64,000 nucleotides of DNA from Dermatophagoides farinae (taxonomy: Eukaryota; Arthropoda; Arachnida; Sarcoptiformes; Pyroglyphidae): contig NW_027461518.1 in NCBI RefSeq assembly GCF_024713945.1, forward strand, positions 361,539-425,538, given 5' to 3'. Position 1 is the first letter of the stretch. Each line of letters begins with the position of its first letter. The position numbers and the translations under genes are program-made. Of the stretch, positions 31,804 through 43,400 are shown in pieces. The notes under the pieces were generated by a model. The model did no database searches. It saw only the letters and a program-made list of their open reading frames with translations, and was not told the origin of the DNA.

Positions 31804-32671
31804 CTACGGCCCGCAAATCCAACACTTCCGGTTCTTCGCAACGTAAATGTTTTGTAGCACGAAGCTTCCAATAGCGTAAGCGTTGATTAAGGTTTCTTTC
31901 GACGCCGGAATTCCGCCATAAACGACTTGGAGCGTGATCAAAGCTGCTAGTCTGTTGACAGTTGGCAAAGTTCTCTTGTTGTTTTCGATGTATCGCCGCG
32001 AAACAGTCAGAGAGTCTGTTTCAATAGAATTATCGCTTGCGATAACTAACGCTTTTTCGTATATTTCTTCCACTGAACAACTAACATCTTGTTCTAGCAC
32101 AATTTCTACTTAGCATGTTGCAGTTTGTTCACTTACTCAAGCAGTCGAAAAAGTTGTACGGTATCTGCCGAGGACCACACAAAACCAAGTTCGGCCCAGA
32201 AAATAACTGTAAGTCGCATTCTAAACAGCTTGTTAATCTGCTTGGCGAAATTACGCGAACATGACAACAGTATTTTTCGGACCCTACATCGATTAAAACT
32301 TGAGTTCTATTAAGAGAACTTTTGAATATTTGGTGTACTATATAATTACAATATCTACGTGTTTCAAGATTGTCAACACAGCATACAATGTAGTGAAACG
32401 ACGCCAGAACTTCCTGCGCTAAATCTTGAACTTTGCAGTTGTAGACAGTTATGTCAGTGATGAATTTGTCTCGGGCAAATTTCGCTGCGACGTCTACTTT
32501 GGCCTGGCTAACGTCTGTTGCAAGGTACATGTCTTGGTTGGCACAGTTTCGTTTTTCAACCAGATCAAAGTCCACGACTGCGATATGTTTATTTTTGAGT
32601 TCCAGCAGAAAGTGCAATAAATAAGAGCCTATACCTCCTATGCCTACTACTAAGATTTTTTCGTTAGACAT
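31804..32671 (-). CDS. UBA3: UBA3-like catalytic subunit of the NEDD8 E1, minimal form
   Basis: Activates a ubiquitin-like protein (probably NEDD8) as a thioester. Exon 1 (32671-32137) joins exon 2 (32105-31804) across a 31-nt intron (32136-32106) with a TGCTAAG branch-like site just before TAG. The spliced 278 residues show the Rossmann start ILVVGIGGIGSYLL, VVDFD, the nucleotide region NQDMYLATDVSQAKVDVA, FHYIVCCVDNLETRRYCN (close to UBA3), a zinc site from CLEC and CWIC, and a probable catalytic cysteine in LVLCGPRQIP. The C-terminal ubiquitin-fold domain that recruits the E2 is missing, because the stop follows CWICGP directly. Human UBA3 has about 463 residues. The usual NRQFLF arginine is replaced within RNCANQD. 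UBA3 fits better than UBA2 or UBA5 by local pattern. Confidence 0.8.
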
Positions 32672-32812
32672 ATAGCCTGTTCGAATAAATTATTTTTGTT
32701 TCTATTTTCAATTTAATCTGGCATTTTCTATATGCTTTAAATTAGTCAGTATGCTCGCTAAATTCGCTGGAGCCAGTTAAAAATTCTAAATACGACCGAA
32801 TCACACGTCTGA

Positions 32813-33340
32813 TCAGCCTGAAACGTCTCCGTATCGCTTTTTCTGAACAGTAAAAGGTATGTATCGATGCTTGATCATGTCGCTTATTTTTTTTTTAAGC
32901 ATGATAATTGTGATTAAAATGAAGTACAGTAAAAGCAAAGGCCAAAATACAGGTAAATCAAATATTCTAAAAAAAGTAGTGAACAAACAAACTACAGTCA
33001 CTATTAACGAACCCAGCCAAAAGTGGTACTCTGGAAGCTTGCGTTGAAACGGACGGAAGTCTTCGCTTGCGTTTCTTGGTAAAATGTACCCGTCGGTAGT
33101 TTCGTCAATGCTGGGCGATAAAAATGCGATTACCATGTTTATCTCAAAAATTCCTAAACAGTATAGAGAGACGTACCAGCCTTTGACGTGTATTACTCTG
33201 TAGATGACAATTAGCCAAAGAACAAACAAAGCCAACCACCGTTTAGTGGGGTGAACCGTTGACTTGTCCAAATAAACGCGCGCTAGGACTAAATAGTCCG
33301 AAACTATATTTTCAAGTTGCTTTTTGTATTGTTCAATCAT
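32813..33340 (-). CDS. RER1: RER1, Golgi-to-ER membrane protein retrieval factor
   Basis: A four-span membrane protein of the early Golgi that returns escaped ER membrane proteins in COPI vesicles. At 175 residues it matches the family length. Diagnostic stretches: VYLDKSTVHPTKRW, GWYVSLYCLGIFEINM, the AFLSPSID motif, EDFRPFQRKLPEYHFW, and the C-terminal KKKISDMIKHRYIPFTVQKK followed by RYG. Four hydrophobic segments are visible. It starts with ATG 33340-33338, is followed on the same strand by UBA3 after 141 nt, and is divergent to the solenoid gene. The family is one of the most conserved in the secretory pathway, and there is no realistic alternative. Confidence 0.96.
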   Translation of the reverse strand: MIEQYKKQLENIVSDYLVLARVYLDKSTVHPTKRWLALFVLWLIVIYRVIHVKGWYVSLYCLGIFEINMVIAFLSPSIDETTDGYILPRNASEDFRPFQRKLPEYHFWLGSLIVTVVCLFTTFFRIFDLPVFWPLLLLYFILITIIMLKKKISDMIKHRYIPFTVQKKRYGDVSG

Positions 33341-33704
33341 CGCTAGCCAGGAGTAAGAATATTTTTCTATTGATAATTCGATAAATTAGTGATTTTTTTT
33401 GCAATTAATGCAGCAGAGATTATAATAATTTTTATCTAATATTGGTCAAAGCGCACCGTTTAATTGTTATAGAAACTGTCTAGCGCTTGTGCTATGATTC
33501 AGTCGATCTAATGGAATATTTTATATTAATTGAAAAATAAGAATTTTATTATAATTAATAATTAGGCTGAAAACATGAATATTCCGTTTCAAGAGTAGCA
33601 AAGGTATAATCTTTAATGTTGTAAACTTTTGCGTAATTATTTGATCTGCTTTTATAGCATTGTTATTGATTATAGATAGTGTGATTTGGTGAGAGTTGTT
33701 TCTT
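33341..33704. promoter_or_regulatory. Divergent intergenic region (RER1 / solenoid protein)
   Basis: About 364 nt of AT-rich sequence between two divergent starts. It holds no conserved coding frame. An open frame on the minus strand here is mostly Ile, Asn and Phe codons of AT-rich noise and overlaps the solenoid gene start. I see no clear promoter motif. Confidence 0.4.
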
Positions 33705-36572
33705 ATGCACACAAATGAAGAGAACAATTGCGATACTTTGCTAGCAAAAGTAAAAAATGAGTTTCTATCATTGACTTTAAAGAACAGCTTAACAAATGAG
33801 AATTTTGAGTATTTAAACAAGATCACCAGTGAATTCGTGAACTATGTAGGCGGTATTTCAAACCTTACACGGTGGTTAAATGTTCCTGACAACACTTTAG
33901 GTTTTCCTGAATATAGTCACTATACTACTACCATTCAGGAGCAACCTACCAATGTACACATCCAAGATTTTATTCTGATCTTCTCATTAATTAATATGTT
34001 TGAGTTGCTGTACCAAGAGTCAGTTGAATCGGCGGACAACAACAGAATCATATTTTTAAGATTTCAGATATTGTCTTGGATGAACATTTGCAATGATATC
34101 GATCGATTTAATTCGTTACAATTGATAAAGAGTCTTATGCTTAATAATTATGATATGTGTTCGAAAATTTTGCACGACTTGGAAAAAACAAATGAGCTTC
34201 ACTGGCTTTCGGATGAAACCAAATATTTTTTAAAACTTAAATCGTTAGATTTAAGCGACGAACGTGCTTACTCCAAAGTAAAATCTGTTGTTGCACGTAT
34301 CAAGCTGGCACTAGGTCTAGAGACGACAAATCCAGAATGGACAGACAAAATAGATTTTGATGACGAAGATCCTTTACAAATTTCAAACCTGCTTGAATAT
34401 GCCGACCGACTTTATATGCAAGACCGATTTGACGAATGCGAAAAGTTTTTGAACCAGATCCAATCTCTCGTTGACGTTTTATCTTACAGTAGCGATGCTT
34501 ACTCGTTTCTCTCTGTTGTAAACTTTCAAAACGCAGAACTATACTACCAATTTGCTCGTATAGCTTATCTGCAAAACAACTTATACTCTGCTCGGAAACA
34601 TCTTCAAATTAGCGTTAGCTTGAATAACAACCACGCAGCGGCCGTGCAGTTTCTATTATTTCTTGATAGTTTACCTGACGAAAACGAAATGTGTATGCCA
34701 CAGATACTGTTATCTCACCAAGCAAACACTAAAAGTACACCAGTTATCGATGTTGGTTCGTTGAAAAGCTTTTTCGAAAAAGATTTGCAGGTCGAGAATC
34801 CTGCTTACTTTTCTAATTTAAAAATTTTTTTAGAAAGGTTTAACGACAAGGTATTCCTTTTAAATTACGCAGTTATCGAAAAAATTATTGAGGATTTTTT
34901 CAGTTTCTGTGAAAAGACTTATGCAAAGGCTAAACTAAGTGATCATGCCGAAACACATCTTGCTTCTTTATACAAAAAGATAAAATATGGAGAAAAAAGT
35001 GAAATGCTTATAAAATACTTTATCAGTGCATTAGAAAATGAAACTGACAAGATTTCTTTGTTTAAAAACTTCTATACGTTAGTTTTAACTTATGCATTGA
35101 AAAAACTGAGTAAAGATGGCGAGAAGTACTGGTTTTTAGAAGTTTTATCTAGATTATATCCCGTCATGTCTGCCACTAATGACGAAACTACCAAGTTTGA
35201 GTTTCAGTTATTGAAATTGCAATGCGACACAATCTATGACATCAATATTAACTTCAGGGTCAAAGAGCTGTGCAAAACCTTTTCTTACAAGGTTATGCCA
35301 CAGATGGCTGTGCCTTTTCTTTTGCGTTGCATTTTAAAAAACGGTTTAGACTATGCTTTCAAAGTGGCGTCTGTGACATTACAAGAAATCAATGCTTTAT
35401 TGGAAAAACCGTTTTATGTGCTGAGTAACTATAATATGGTACACGAACTCCTCAGTTGGATTTATATTATTGCACGAGTTAAATACTCTGTGAAAATCAA
35501 CAAATGGCTAGTAAATGAGTATCGAAGCTTAATAACCAAGCTTAACAAAAATGGAACGCACAAACGACTTGAAAGTTTTATTTTGATGTTATCCTGCAGT
35601 TTAAAGTCGTGTCTTTTTCAACAATACAAGTACATTTACAAAACATCTCCAGAACAGACTGCGTACATTACAAAACTCCAAAAAACGCTTGCACAATTGG
35701 TTGAAGATTGTACTGAAGCTTTGAAGCTCGACCCATTGAATTGGCGAGTCGCGTTTGTACTTAGCGATCATTTGATCAGTCAGAATGAACATTTTATCAG
35801 CAATAGACTGCTTTCATTCTACTCGGAAGCATTAAGCAAAACTGAGAAAGATAACGGAGACGATATTTTACTGTATAATGACATTCACCTCGTAACATTT
35901 CTTTCAGCAAAACAAAGTTTATATTCGCTCGCTTCGTTAAATCCATTTACAGAATCACATGCAGAGCAACTCAAAAGACTTATGAAATATTTACAGGACG
36001 AATTCATTACATCGAATAAAAATAGGGATCTTAACTTGTTCAATTTTACTTCGTTTTACATAGACATTTGCAGTGCTGTGAAAGACTACAAAGGAATCAA
36101 CATAGTGCGTGAAGCCATTGAAAAATACATTGAAGAAAAGGGAGTTAGGAACGTAAATATTAAGCTCATCAGCAAATTTAGTAAAATACTGATTTTATAC
36201 GTCAGCCATCAAAGCACAACACACGTGAAAACACCTGAAGCTTTTGATTCTAACACAATTAGCCAATTGATACAGTTGACAGAAAAAGTTCTCGAATATA
36301 CAGAACTACTAATTCAAGCTTACGAATTCAACCTTAACACGCTTGATCAAGAATCGTTAAAGCTTGAAAGCGCGATAAATATGTGCAACCCAATTGTTTT
36401 GGGCGTGAAAAATTCAAAAGAAATCGTCGTTGAAATCAATTCTTTCAACGGTTATAAGACACAGGAATTTTTTCAACTTATAACCAAAAAAGAAATACTC
36501 GAAAACAGATTAAAATCTACTTTGTTGCCAGCACTCGACACTTTTAAGAAATGTATTCGGCTGACTAATTAA
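33705..36572 (+). CDS. Large alpha-solenoid (TPR-like) protein, function unknown
   Basis: I start at ATG 33705 (MHTNEENNCD), nine nucleotides inside the longest open frame, giving 955 residues. The protein is helical throughout with degenerate TPR-like helix pairs: ADRLYMQDRFDECEKFLNQI (about 225-245), ARIAYLQNNLYSARKHLQIS (about 285-305), and EDCTEALKLDPLNWRVAFVL (about 665-685). The last, with its ALKLDP turn, is the most convincing TPR. There is no signal peptide, membrane span or catalytic motif. The size and TPRs at both ends recall TTC7/YPP1, the NatB auxiliary subunit NAA25 and some anaphase-promoting-complex subunits, but nothing decides between them. A scaffold role is likely. It is intronless in this model and tandem with nothing on its strand until 37 kb. 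Confidence 0.72.
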   Translation: MHTNEENNCDTLLAKVKNEFLSLTLKNSLTNENFEYLNKITSEFVNYVGGISNLTRWLNVPDNTLGFPEYSHYTTTIQEQPTNVHIQDFILIFSLINMFELLYQESVESADNNRIIFLRFQILSWMNICNDIDRFNSLQLIKSLMLNNYDMCSKILHDLEKTNELHWLSDETKYFLKLKSLDLSDERAYSKVKSVVARIKLALGLETTNPEWTDKIDFDDEDPLQISNLLEYADRLYMQDRFDECEKFLNQIQSLVDVLSYSSDAYSFLSVVNFQNAELYYQFARIAYLQNNLYSARKHLQISVSLNNNHAAAVQFLLFLDSLPDENEMCMPQILLSHQANTKSTPVIDVGSLKSFFEKDLQVENPAYFSNLKIFLERFNDKVFLLNYAVIEKIIEDFFSFCEKTYAKAKLSDHAETHLASLYKKIKYGEKSEMLIKYFISALENETDKISLFKNFYTLVLTYALKKLSKDGEKYWFLEVLSRLYPVMSATNDETTKFEFQLLKLQCDTIYDININFRVKELCKTFSYKVMPQMAVPFLLRCILKNGLDYAFKVASVTLQEINALLEKPFYVLSNYNMVHELLSWIYIIARVKYSVKINKWLVNEYRSLITKLNKNGTHKRLESFILMLSCSLKSCLFQQYKYIYKTSPEQTAYITKLQKTLAQLVEDCTEALKLDPLNWRVAFVLSDHLISQNEHFISNRLLSFYSEALSKTEKDNGDDILLYNDIHLVTFLSAKQSLYSLASLNPFTESHAEQLKRLMKYLQDEFITSNKNRDLNLFNFTSFYIDICSAVKDYKGINIVREAIEKYIEEKGVRNVNIKLISKFSKILILYVSHQSTTHVKTPEAFDSNTISQLIQLTEKVLEYTELLIQAYEFNLNTLDQESLKLESAINMCNPIVLGVKNSKEIVVEINSFNGYKTQEFFQLITKKEILENRLKSTLLPALDTFKKCIRLTN

Positions 36573-36652
36573 TTTAAAAGGTGAAATATCTTTATGTTTG
36601 GTAAGCGGACACCGCTTTGTTAATGTAATTAGTTACTACTAGTTAGACTTAT

Positions 36653-36976
36653 TTATTGATATAACTTAATTGTTTTGTGTTGTAGACAAATACTGGCTGA
36701 ACCAGCGTCTAGTTGGTTTTGCAAAGCAAGTGGTAGGTGCGCATTTTTGACAGTCATAAATTTTTTTTCTATAAATTTATCCGTTGACCCATCTAAACCT
36801 TTATTGTGTAATATTAAATTATCAATAGTGTTTTGATCGTCTATATTTGATAATTTCACACAGTTTAGCATTGCACAACACTCGAAGTTATTTTTGCAAA
36901 CTTCACCTTCTTTTTTACAAGTGTCATAGCCTTTGACAAAGATCGTCCCAATCAATAATTGACGAAAAATATTCAT
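36653..36976 (-). CDS. Small cysteine-rich protein with a partial knottin-like spacing
   Basis: A 107-residue ORF with an ATG at 36976. The first 16 residues (MNIFRQLLIGTIFVKG) are hydrophobic and may act as a signal peptide, though weakly. The cysteine pattern is C20-x6-C27-x5-C33-C34-x4-C39, with a sixth cysteine near residue 98. This resembles the start of an inhibitor-cystine-knot spacing, but the last cysteine is about 58 residues away across a charged insert, so a true knottin is doubtful. No homologue is recognised. It lies between the convergent solenoid gene (80 nt) and the divergent 50-residue gene (77 nt). Secretion and disulphide bonding are inferences, and nothing here supports a toxin role. 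Confidence 0.55.
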   Translation of the reverse strand: MNIFRQLLIGTIFVKGYDTCKKEGEVCKNNFECCAMLNCVKLSNIDDQNTIDNLILHNKGLDGSTDKFIEKKFMTVKNAHLPLALQNQLDAGSASICLQHKTIKLYQ

Positions 36977-37053
36977 TAATTTATAAAAAATTGGCTTAAA
37001 AAATTAATAAAATCTAATTTATTTTTTTAGATATTTAAAAAACAAAAAAATAT

Positions 37054-37206
37054 ATGGGAAGCTCAGCTAAGCTAACGAGATACGGAGATCACGTATTTTT
37101 AAAAAGAATTAAGAAAGGGAAAAAAGGGTCTTCCGAAGGTCGAAAAGCGGCTAGAACACATTTGAAAAACTTGAAAAAGCAATCTAAAAAAACTGCCCAA
37201 CAGTAA
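37054..37206 (+). CDS. 50-residue Lys/Arg-rich basic protein
   Basis: The short ORF starts at ATG (MGSSAKLTRYGDHVFLKRIK) and ends in TAA at 37204. It is strongly basic (about one third Lys or Arg) with the mid-section KKGKKGSSEGRKAARTH. The composition is that of small nucleolar or ribosome-associated proteins. The SEGRKAA stretch and the codon use look coding rather than random for a region this AT-rich, and it fills a gap that would otherwise be empty. The final codons read CAACAGTAAG, so the stop overlaps a possible splice donor and a downstream exon cannot be excluded, but I found no convincing acceptor. The family is unknown to me. Confidence 0.5.
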   Translation: MGSSAKLTRYGDHVFLKRIKKGKKGSSEGRKAARTHLKNLKKQSKKTAQQ

Positions 37207-37402
37207 GAATAATTTTATTTGTGTCTTTATATTGTAATCTTTATAATATTGCATAAACTTATTTGTTATGAAAAACAAAGTACAGGGTTACGTCTGAAAC
37301 TGCTAGTTTTCTAAATGATTGTACAAAATAATTTCGCCGTTAGTAACACTAGGATGGTGCAGCAGTCAAAAAAAGATATTTTGTGTCTGTGAATCTGACT
37401 TT

Positions 37403-40400
37403 ATGAAGACTGTATTGGGCAGGCATGGTAAAAAATACCAACTGTTCAAAGATTTTCTGAAGCTCCATACGAGTTTTGAATTTGACCTTGAGCAGTTGAC
37501 CATAGAAGATATCTTAATTTTGTCAAGCGAATTATTGTACAGGTCCGCAGTTTCAACTTCGAAATCTTTGTTAGAAGTGTCGAATGACGTTGATATAAGT
37601 GAAAAAGTTGACATAACTTCAAATGAAAAACAGTTTAATTGTTCAGTGGACGAGACTCTTAGTGAAATCCATAAATACCCAAGCTTAAAACCGACTCGAA
37701 AAACAGACCGTGAACACAACGTAAACAATTGCAGTTACAGCATCGAGAACAAACGAGCAAAACAAGCTGAAAGCCTACTTCTTTCGTTTGAAAGTGCGTG
37801 TAACATTGCAATTTACGTCTCAAACTTATTGGAAAACAACATTCATTCGCTAGATTCGCAGCAAGTTGTTTCAAAAGACAACGCTGGCTGTTCAAACGTT
37901 GTGAATCGGATATATATTATTTTTGATTTAATTAGCGCTGTCTGCAAAATAGAATCCCTGCTTATAACGCTCAAGTTATTCTACTGTTCGGTTTCTGAAA
38001 CTTCTGTTAAGAAGTGGTCCTGTTGTGACGTACTTGTGCCGATAACCAAAAATAAAATCATCAACATAGAAGAAGCGGAAAACTGCATCTCTTCTATTCC
38101 TTTCCAAAGTTCTCACTGCAATACGTTTTGGTCAGGCGAGCATACAGCATATAGATGCTACACTTGCGCTAAAGTCAACAATTCTTGTATGTGTTCACGG
38201 TGTTTTTTTGCAAGTAACCACCACGGACATGATTATGTGATGTACCACAACCAAGCTGGCGGTTGTTGCGACTGCGGAAATATTGAGATCTGGAACCCGG
38301 ACGGGTTTTGCGAAAAACACGTACCATTAAACTCAATTTTCGATAAGATAAATGCTTTTGTTACCGGAGCTAAGGTTGTTGAAGCTGAAGGTTGCAAACC
38401 CAGCAAAACTAAGATTGCTGTCGAGTTCATTCGAAAATTCTTTAACGAAGTCGACACTGGGGAAAACAAAATTGTCGAGGTGATTCATCCTTTATTGTCT
38501 CTGCGCGTTCTAATTATTACGTTGTTCGTTGTTAAAAAACTCAATTTAACTTTGATGGATTTGTTCATGTTAATCATGAACAAACCTACCGAAACGATGT
38601 ACGCAGCTCCTTCCGAGCTGTTGATGTCTTACACTTTGTTACTTAAATTTTTGTCAGATCTAGCGCAGTTACATCAGTGCATACGAAAACTCATAGTTAA
38701 CTGCTTAGTGCTATCTTACGATCAGGAATTTATTTGCAGTCAGCAGCTTGTGACCTGTCGCGCTTTGTATGATCAGAAAAATATTGATCTTCTTTTTAGT
38801 GCTTTGAAAATGAAACCATCGGTGCAGCCATTAGCAATAACTCTCGGCTGGGATATCAATCACAGCACTCGAGGTATAGAAACTGAGTTCGTGGAACTAG
38901 TTTCGGACATTATTAGAAATGATGAAAGCACAAAAAGTAAAATGAATACTTCTACGAGCGACAATAGAGATACATCTTTAGAAAGTATAAATCACGATTA
39001 CAATTCTCAAGGCTCATTAGTTATCACATTTTTATTATTAAGTGCTATCTCCATTAACAAGCATTCAAAAAGTTCTAATAATAGTTTTAGATTTTTAATG
39101 AACGGGATTAGTACTATCTATGACAAATTCGCCTCTTTTTGTTTAAGTTTCATGTATGATGACAAGTTTAAGCTATATTTTGCGCAAGAATTTATTGTCT
39201 ATTACAAGATTTTCTTGCTTTACGAGCCTAATTTCGTTCACAGAATTACTGTTCATTTTTTCTGCATCGAATCTGTTATTTTACATCTGCTCGAACACCA
39301 TAACTTGGTTAAACTGCTTTTCAAAGTTACAAAACATATATTTTCTAATTGTCTCCCTAATATTGGGGATAGTTCGCAGATCTCATTTAATTCGCTATAC
39401 TCTCGTAAAAGACTCTTACACGTGCTTTCAGATATTCGAGCCGCCATTGTTGATAATAAAGCAATCCTTAGATCGCTAATAGTTTCAGATAATCATTCAC
39501 AAAATCGTGTTGATAAATACATTAAAGAGTATTGGTATGATGGATGGCTAGTGTTATGTGATCAAGCTCAACACACCACCAGCTATAAGCGTTTGAAAGA
39601 AACCTACATTGAGTTCGACGATGAAATTAAATGGTCGAATGCGTATATTCTGACGACAGAGTTATTGACTTGTATTTCGTCTGTATTGCAATTTTTTTCA
39701 ACTGATCAAGAATGTTTTAAACTCGTTAAAAATCAGTTAGGTAAAGTAATCCTGACGGTCATTCTTAGAAAATTCGATAAAATACGAGAAAATGAAGTTT
39801 TTGAAAAGCAAAAACAAGTTCCGTATCTTGTTGAAAATCCGTTAGAAAATTGTGAAATAACATTTCAAATCCCACTTGTTAGATGTTTCTGGAAGTTTAT
39901 TCAACTTTGTTTTCAGACTGGACACAACATGAGTCAAGTATTTGAAGATATGTTGCAGCTAAATTTTGACACTATTAAAAATTTGTTAGAATTTAATTTG
40001 CGAGCTCTTGCGTTACAAGATCAAGTTTCAGCTTCTAATTTGTGGATCAGAAATGGGATTGCTCTTTCTCATGAGGTTTGTTTATATCAAAAGTATAATT
40101 GGGCGTCGTACTATAAAGAAATTGATATATTAGCAGTGTTCTCAATACTTGAATATTGTCTAGAAAAGAATGATGATGAAAAATTGTTGTGGGTATTTAA
40201 AAGAATATTGAATGTTTACTCCTTAGACGACTTAAATGACTTTGTGTCTGACAAAAAATCAACTCCTTATAAATTCAGACTTTTCTCTGTTGCAAACAGA
40301 CTTTTCAAGTTTTTTGGTTCGTTGCTTAATCCAATAAATTCACCGTTACTTTCTTTCGGAATTAACAGCATGTCTGACGTTCTTTACAAATATATAACCT

Positions 40401-43400
40401 TCAAGCAAATCGAAAATTATATTTTACAAAAATACTTCATTATACTTTTGTCGTTAAAACAAACATACATCGCATGTGTGAGTGACGTTATTAATCTTTC
40501 TTCCAGTTCTACTTACGTGTCCTGCTGCGAGAAAATTTTGAATAAGTGGATTTGGAACGATAATCTCATTAGAAAAAACATTCAAAACCATTCTGGAGGA
40601 CTATTAAATGATGCAGAATCATTGAAAAAATCATTGTTATCTAAAGTTGGCGTTAGGTATTTTGATCCATTTTTTCTTTACACCGACGACGAGGAGTACG
40701 ATGTGTGTGCTGAATTACTTCATCAATGGATACTTGAAGAATCACAAGACGATAAAACTAGTAACTGCAGGATTTGGTTCGAGTCGTTGAGCGAATACTA
40801 TGAACTCGATAAAATTTTTTCTTATTGTAGCCTTATAAATGATTCTACAAACGACGAACCAGAATGTAAAGAAACGGAAAAAATTCTTTTTGCTAAATAT
40901 ACTAAGAATATATGTACTCTAGGAACGAAACCTGAAATTTGGGCAACTGTTTTCAGTTTACTTTTTGGTATGATTGCGTCACACTTTAAAGGCAAAATCG
41001 AATGTTTGGATGAATCTTCTATTTTGAAAAAAGAAAATTTATTTGATACTGATACTTACAACCTTTTCCCAGAAAAAACAATTTATTCTGTTGTATTCAT
41101 ACTGATCTATTTTTACATTTGTGAGAGCAAGTTGGAGCACAAATTCGATAAGCAAAGCAACAACGAGTTTTCTTTGGATCTTAACAACGTCCAATTAGAC
41201 CACATATATCAGTTTTGTAAACAATTCAGTATGATTAAAACGCTGTTGTCCACTAAAATAACACTAATTCAGGATGAGAAAAAATTAGAAACGTCGATTT
41301 TGAAAATATTATTTGTTATAACAGAACAACATTTGAAGTACGGTAATGAAAAAATAAAAGCCTATATCCGTATATTAGAATGTTTTTTTCCGGACCAGTC
41401 TGCTGATATTTTCAATGAAGCTAGTTTGACTAATATTGTGAAAGAACAGCTCGAAACAGTTCACAATAAAATGAAGAAAAAGCAAAGCGATATTATGAAA
41501 GCATTCGTAGCGAAACAGGAATTGTTTGATTTATCAGAAATTGTTGGATTGCAAGATTTATCATTTGAACAACAATTAAAGCAAGATCTTCAGAATCTAG
41601 AAAATACTTGTACAAAAGATCAAGAGTTATGTATTGTTTGCAAAAAATTAGCTAACCCAGTTGATGGTCCTTTGGGAAGCTTGTCTCGTTATCAGTTCAG
41701 TCAGTGGCACGGGCGCAATTCATATAACAACTTAGTACGACCTTATCGTTCCGCCCTGTTCTTGCGAGAAATTACAAAGTATTTTAACGGTTCTAACGAT
41801 TCGTTTAAAACCGTATTCAACTGGTTCAACGAATACATTACTAATGAGAATAAGCGTTTAGATTTAATTTATCAATGTTGCGAAGCAGTTAGAAACAAAA
41901 ATAGCGACATGTCTTGGCTCAATTACATGTTAAACTCGCAACATCATAATCAAACTCATCACATGAGTTACGTTTGGTTCTCGTGCGGACATAAAATGCA
42001 TAGAAAATGTTTTTACGAGCATACAAATTTAATTCACTACACAGAAAAAGTACCGACTGCTCTTGATTCAGAGCTAAATTTAAACCAAGATCCACAAGAA
42101 AACGGCGAGGTTTCTTTCAATACATCTAATTTTATGAATCAACTTAGAACCTTAATAACTATGATGAACCCAAACGACATAAATGACAACCAGCTTGGCT
42201 TTTGCGCAAATTCAAATTCAATTAGCGAGGTAAGAGGGTTCATGGAAGACTTTGAAGTGCTAGACTCTTCAAATAGAGCTGAACAAACAAACAGCTCTAG
42301 TAAAGCTTCTTTAATCGACGGAGAAAATAACAAAACGCCTCTAATATTAAAAAACTCCAGTTCTAATAAGTGTTCACTCACCCAGGAATACTGTGAAGCA
42401 CAAAATATTGATGAAGAAATGTACAAAGCGCGGTTTTCAGAACACATTTCTAATCCGTGGCTAATGAATAGTGAAAAAGAAGATTGTCATTGTCCGTACT
42501 GCAATAGACGGTTCAACTGTCTGCTTGTCCCGGCAGAAGAAGATACAACAAAAGAGTTTAAAAAAAGATTTTTCGAATCTCCAATCAACAAACTTAAGAT
42601 AATGAGTGATTACCCCAATGATGAAAAATTTTTTAATTCAATGTACAAATTTCTACATCAAAAGTGTTTACTGATAGAAAAGATGATCAAATTACCTTTA
42701 ATAATGGAGTCTGTTACTTATCGCAAAACTCTGGCCAAGATTCTACTGTGTAATTCTCTCTGTTTTCAACTCCTACCCAAGTTAGTGTTTTCACCAATTT
42801 ATTCTGAAATTTCGAATATTGGATCTATTATATCGGCGCATTTTTCTATCAATATGCCTTCCATTCCAATACAATGCTGTTACAATAGTGAAAAGTATTT
42901 TTCCAATAGTTCTCTTCACTTAATTTTTACTAATCCTTTTCTAGTTATGAGTGACTCCATTGCCCATACCATTATTCTCGAAGAACTAGACATGCGCAGA
43001 TTATTCAAGGATGAAATATCGGATGTGAGAAAAAATTTGTTCAAAACGTTCTTTTCGTATCTCCAAAATTGTGCTAAAGAGCTAAAAAGCCTCGATCTGG
43101 TAAAATACTTTTCCAAACAAAATCATTTCTCTCTCATGGAGGAAGATACCCTAACGGCTTTTGATCTCGTCAAATACAATATTTTTTCGTGCATCCTATA
43201 TAGTAGGACTTGTTATTCGCCTTATTCGAAAAACGATAAAATTAAATATTCCAATGACTTTGATCTTTGTAATATTTCAATACAAAAAAGTTTTGACGAA
43301 TCGCAGCGACGGTTTTGTTGGTACGTAAGAACTATTATGATACTTGCATTTTCAGATAATAGCGAATTTGAGATATTTCAAACAACACTGACGTTCTTTT

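Noticed and set aside
33521-33826. 101-codon minus-strand ORF overlapping the solenoid gene start
   Set aside because: Low-complexity AT-driven composition; overlaps a long real gene and its promoter.
37366-37895. Two minus-strand ORFs at the start of the UBR gene
   Set aside because: Antisense shadows of an 8-kb real frame.
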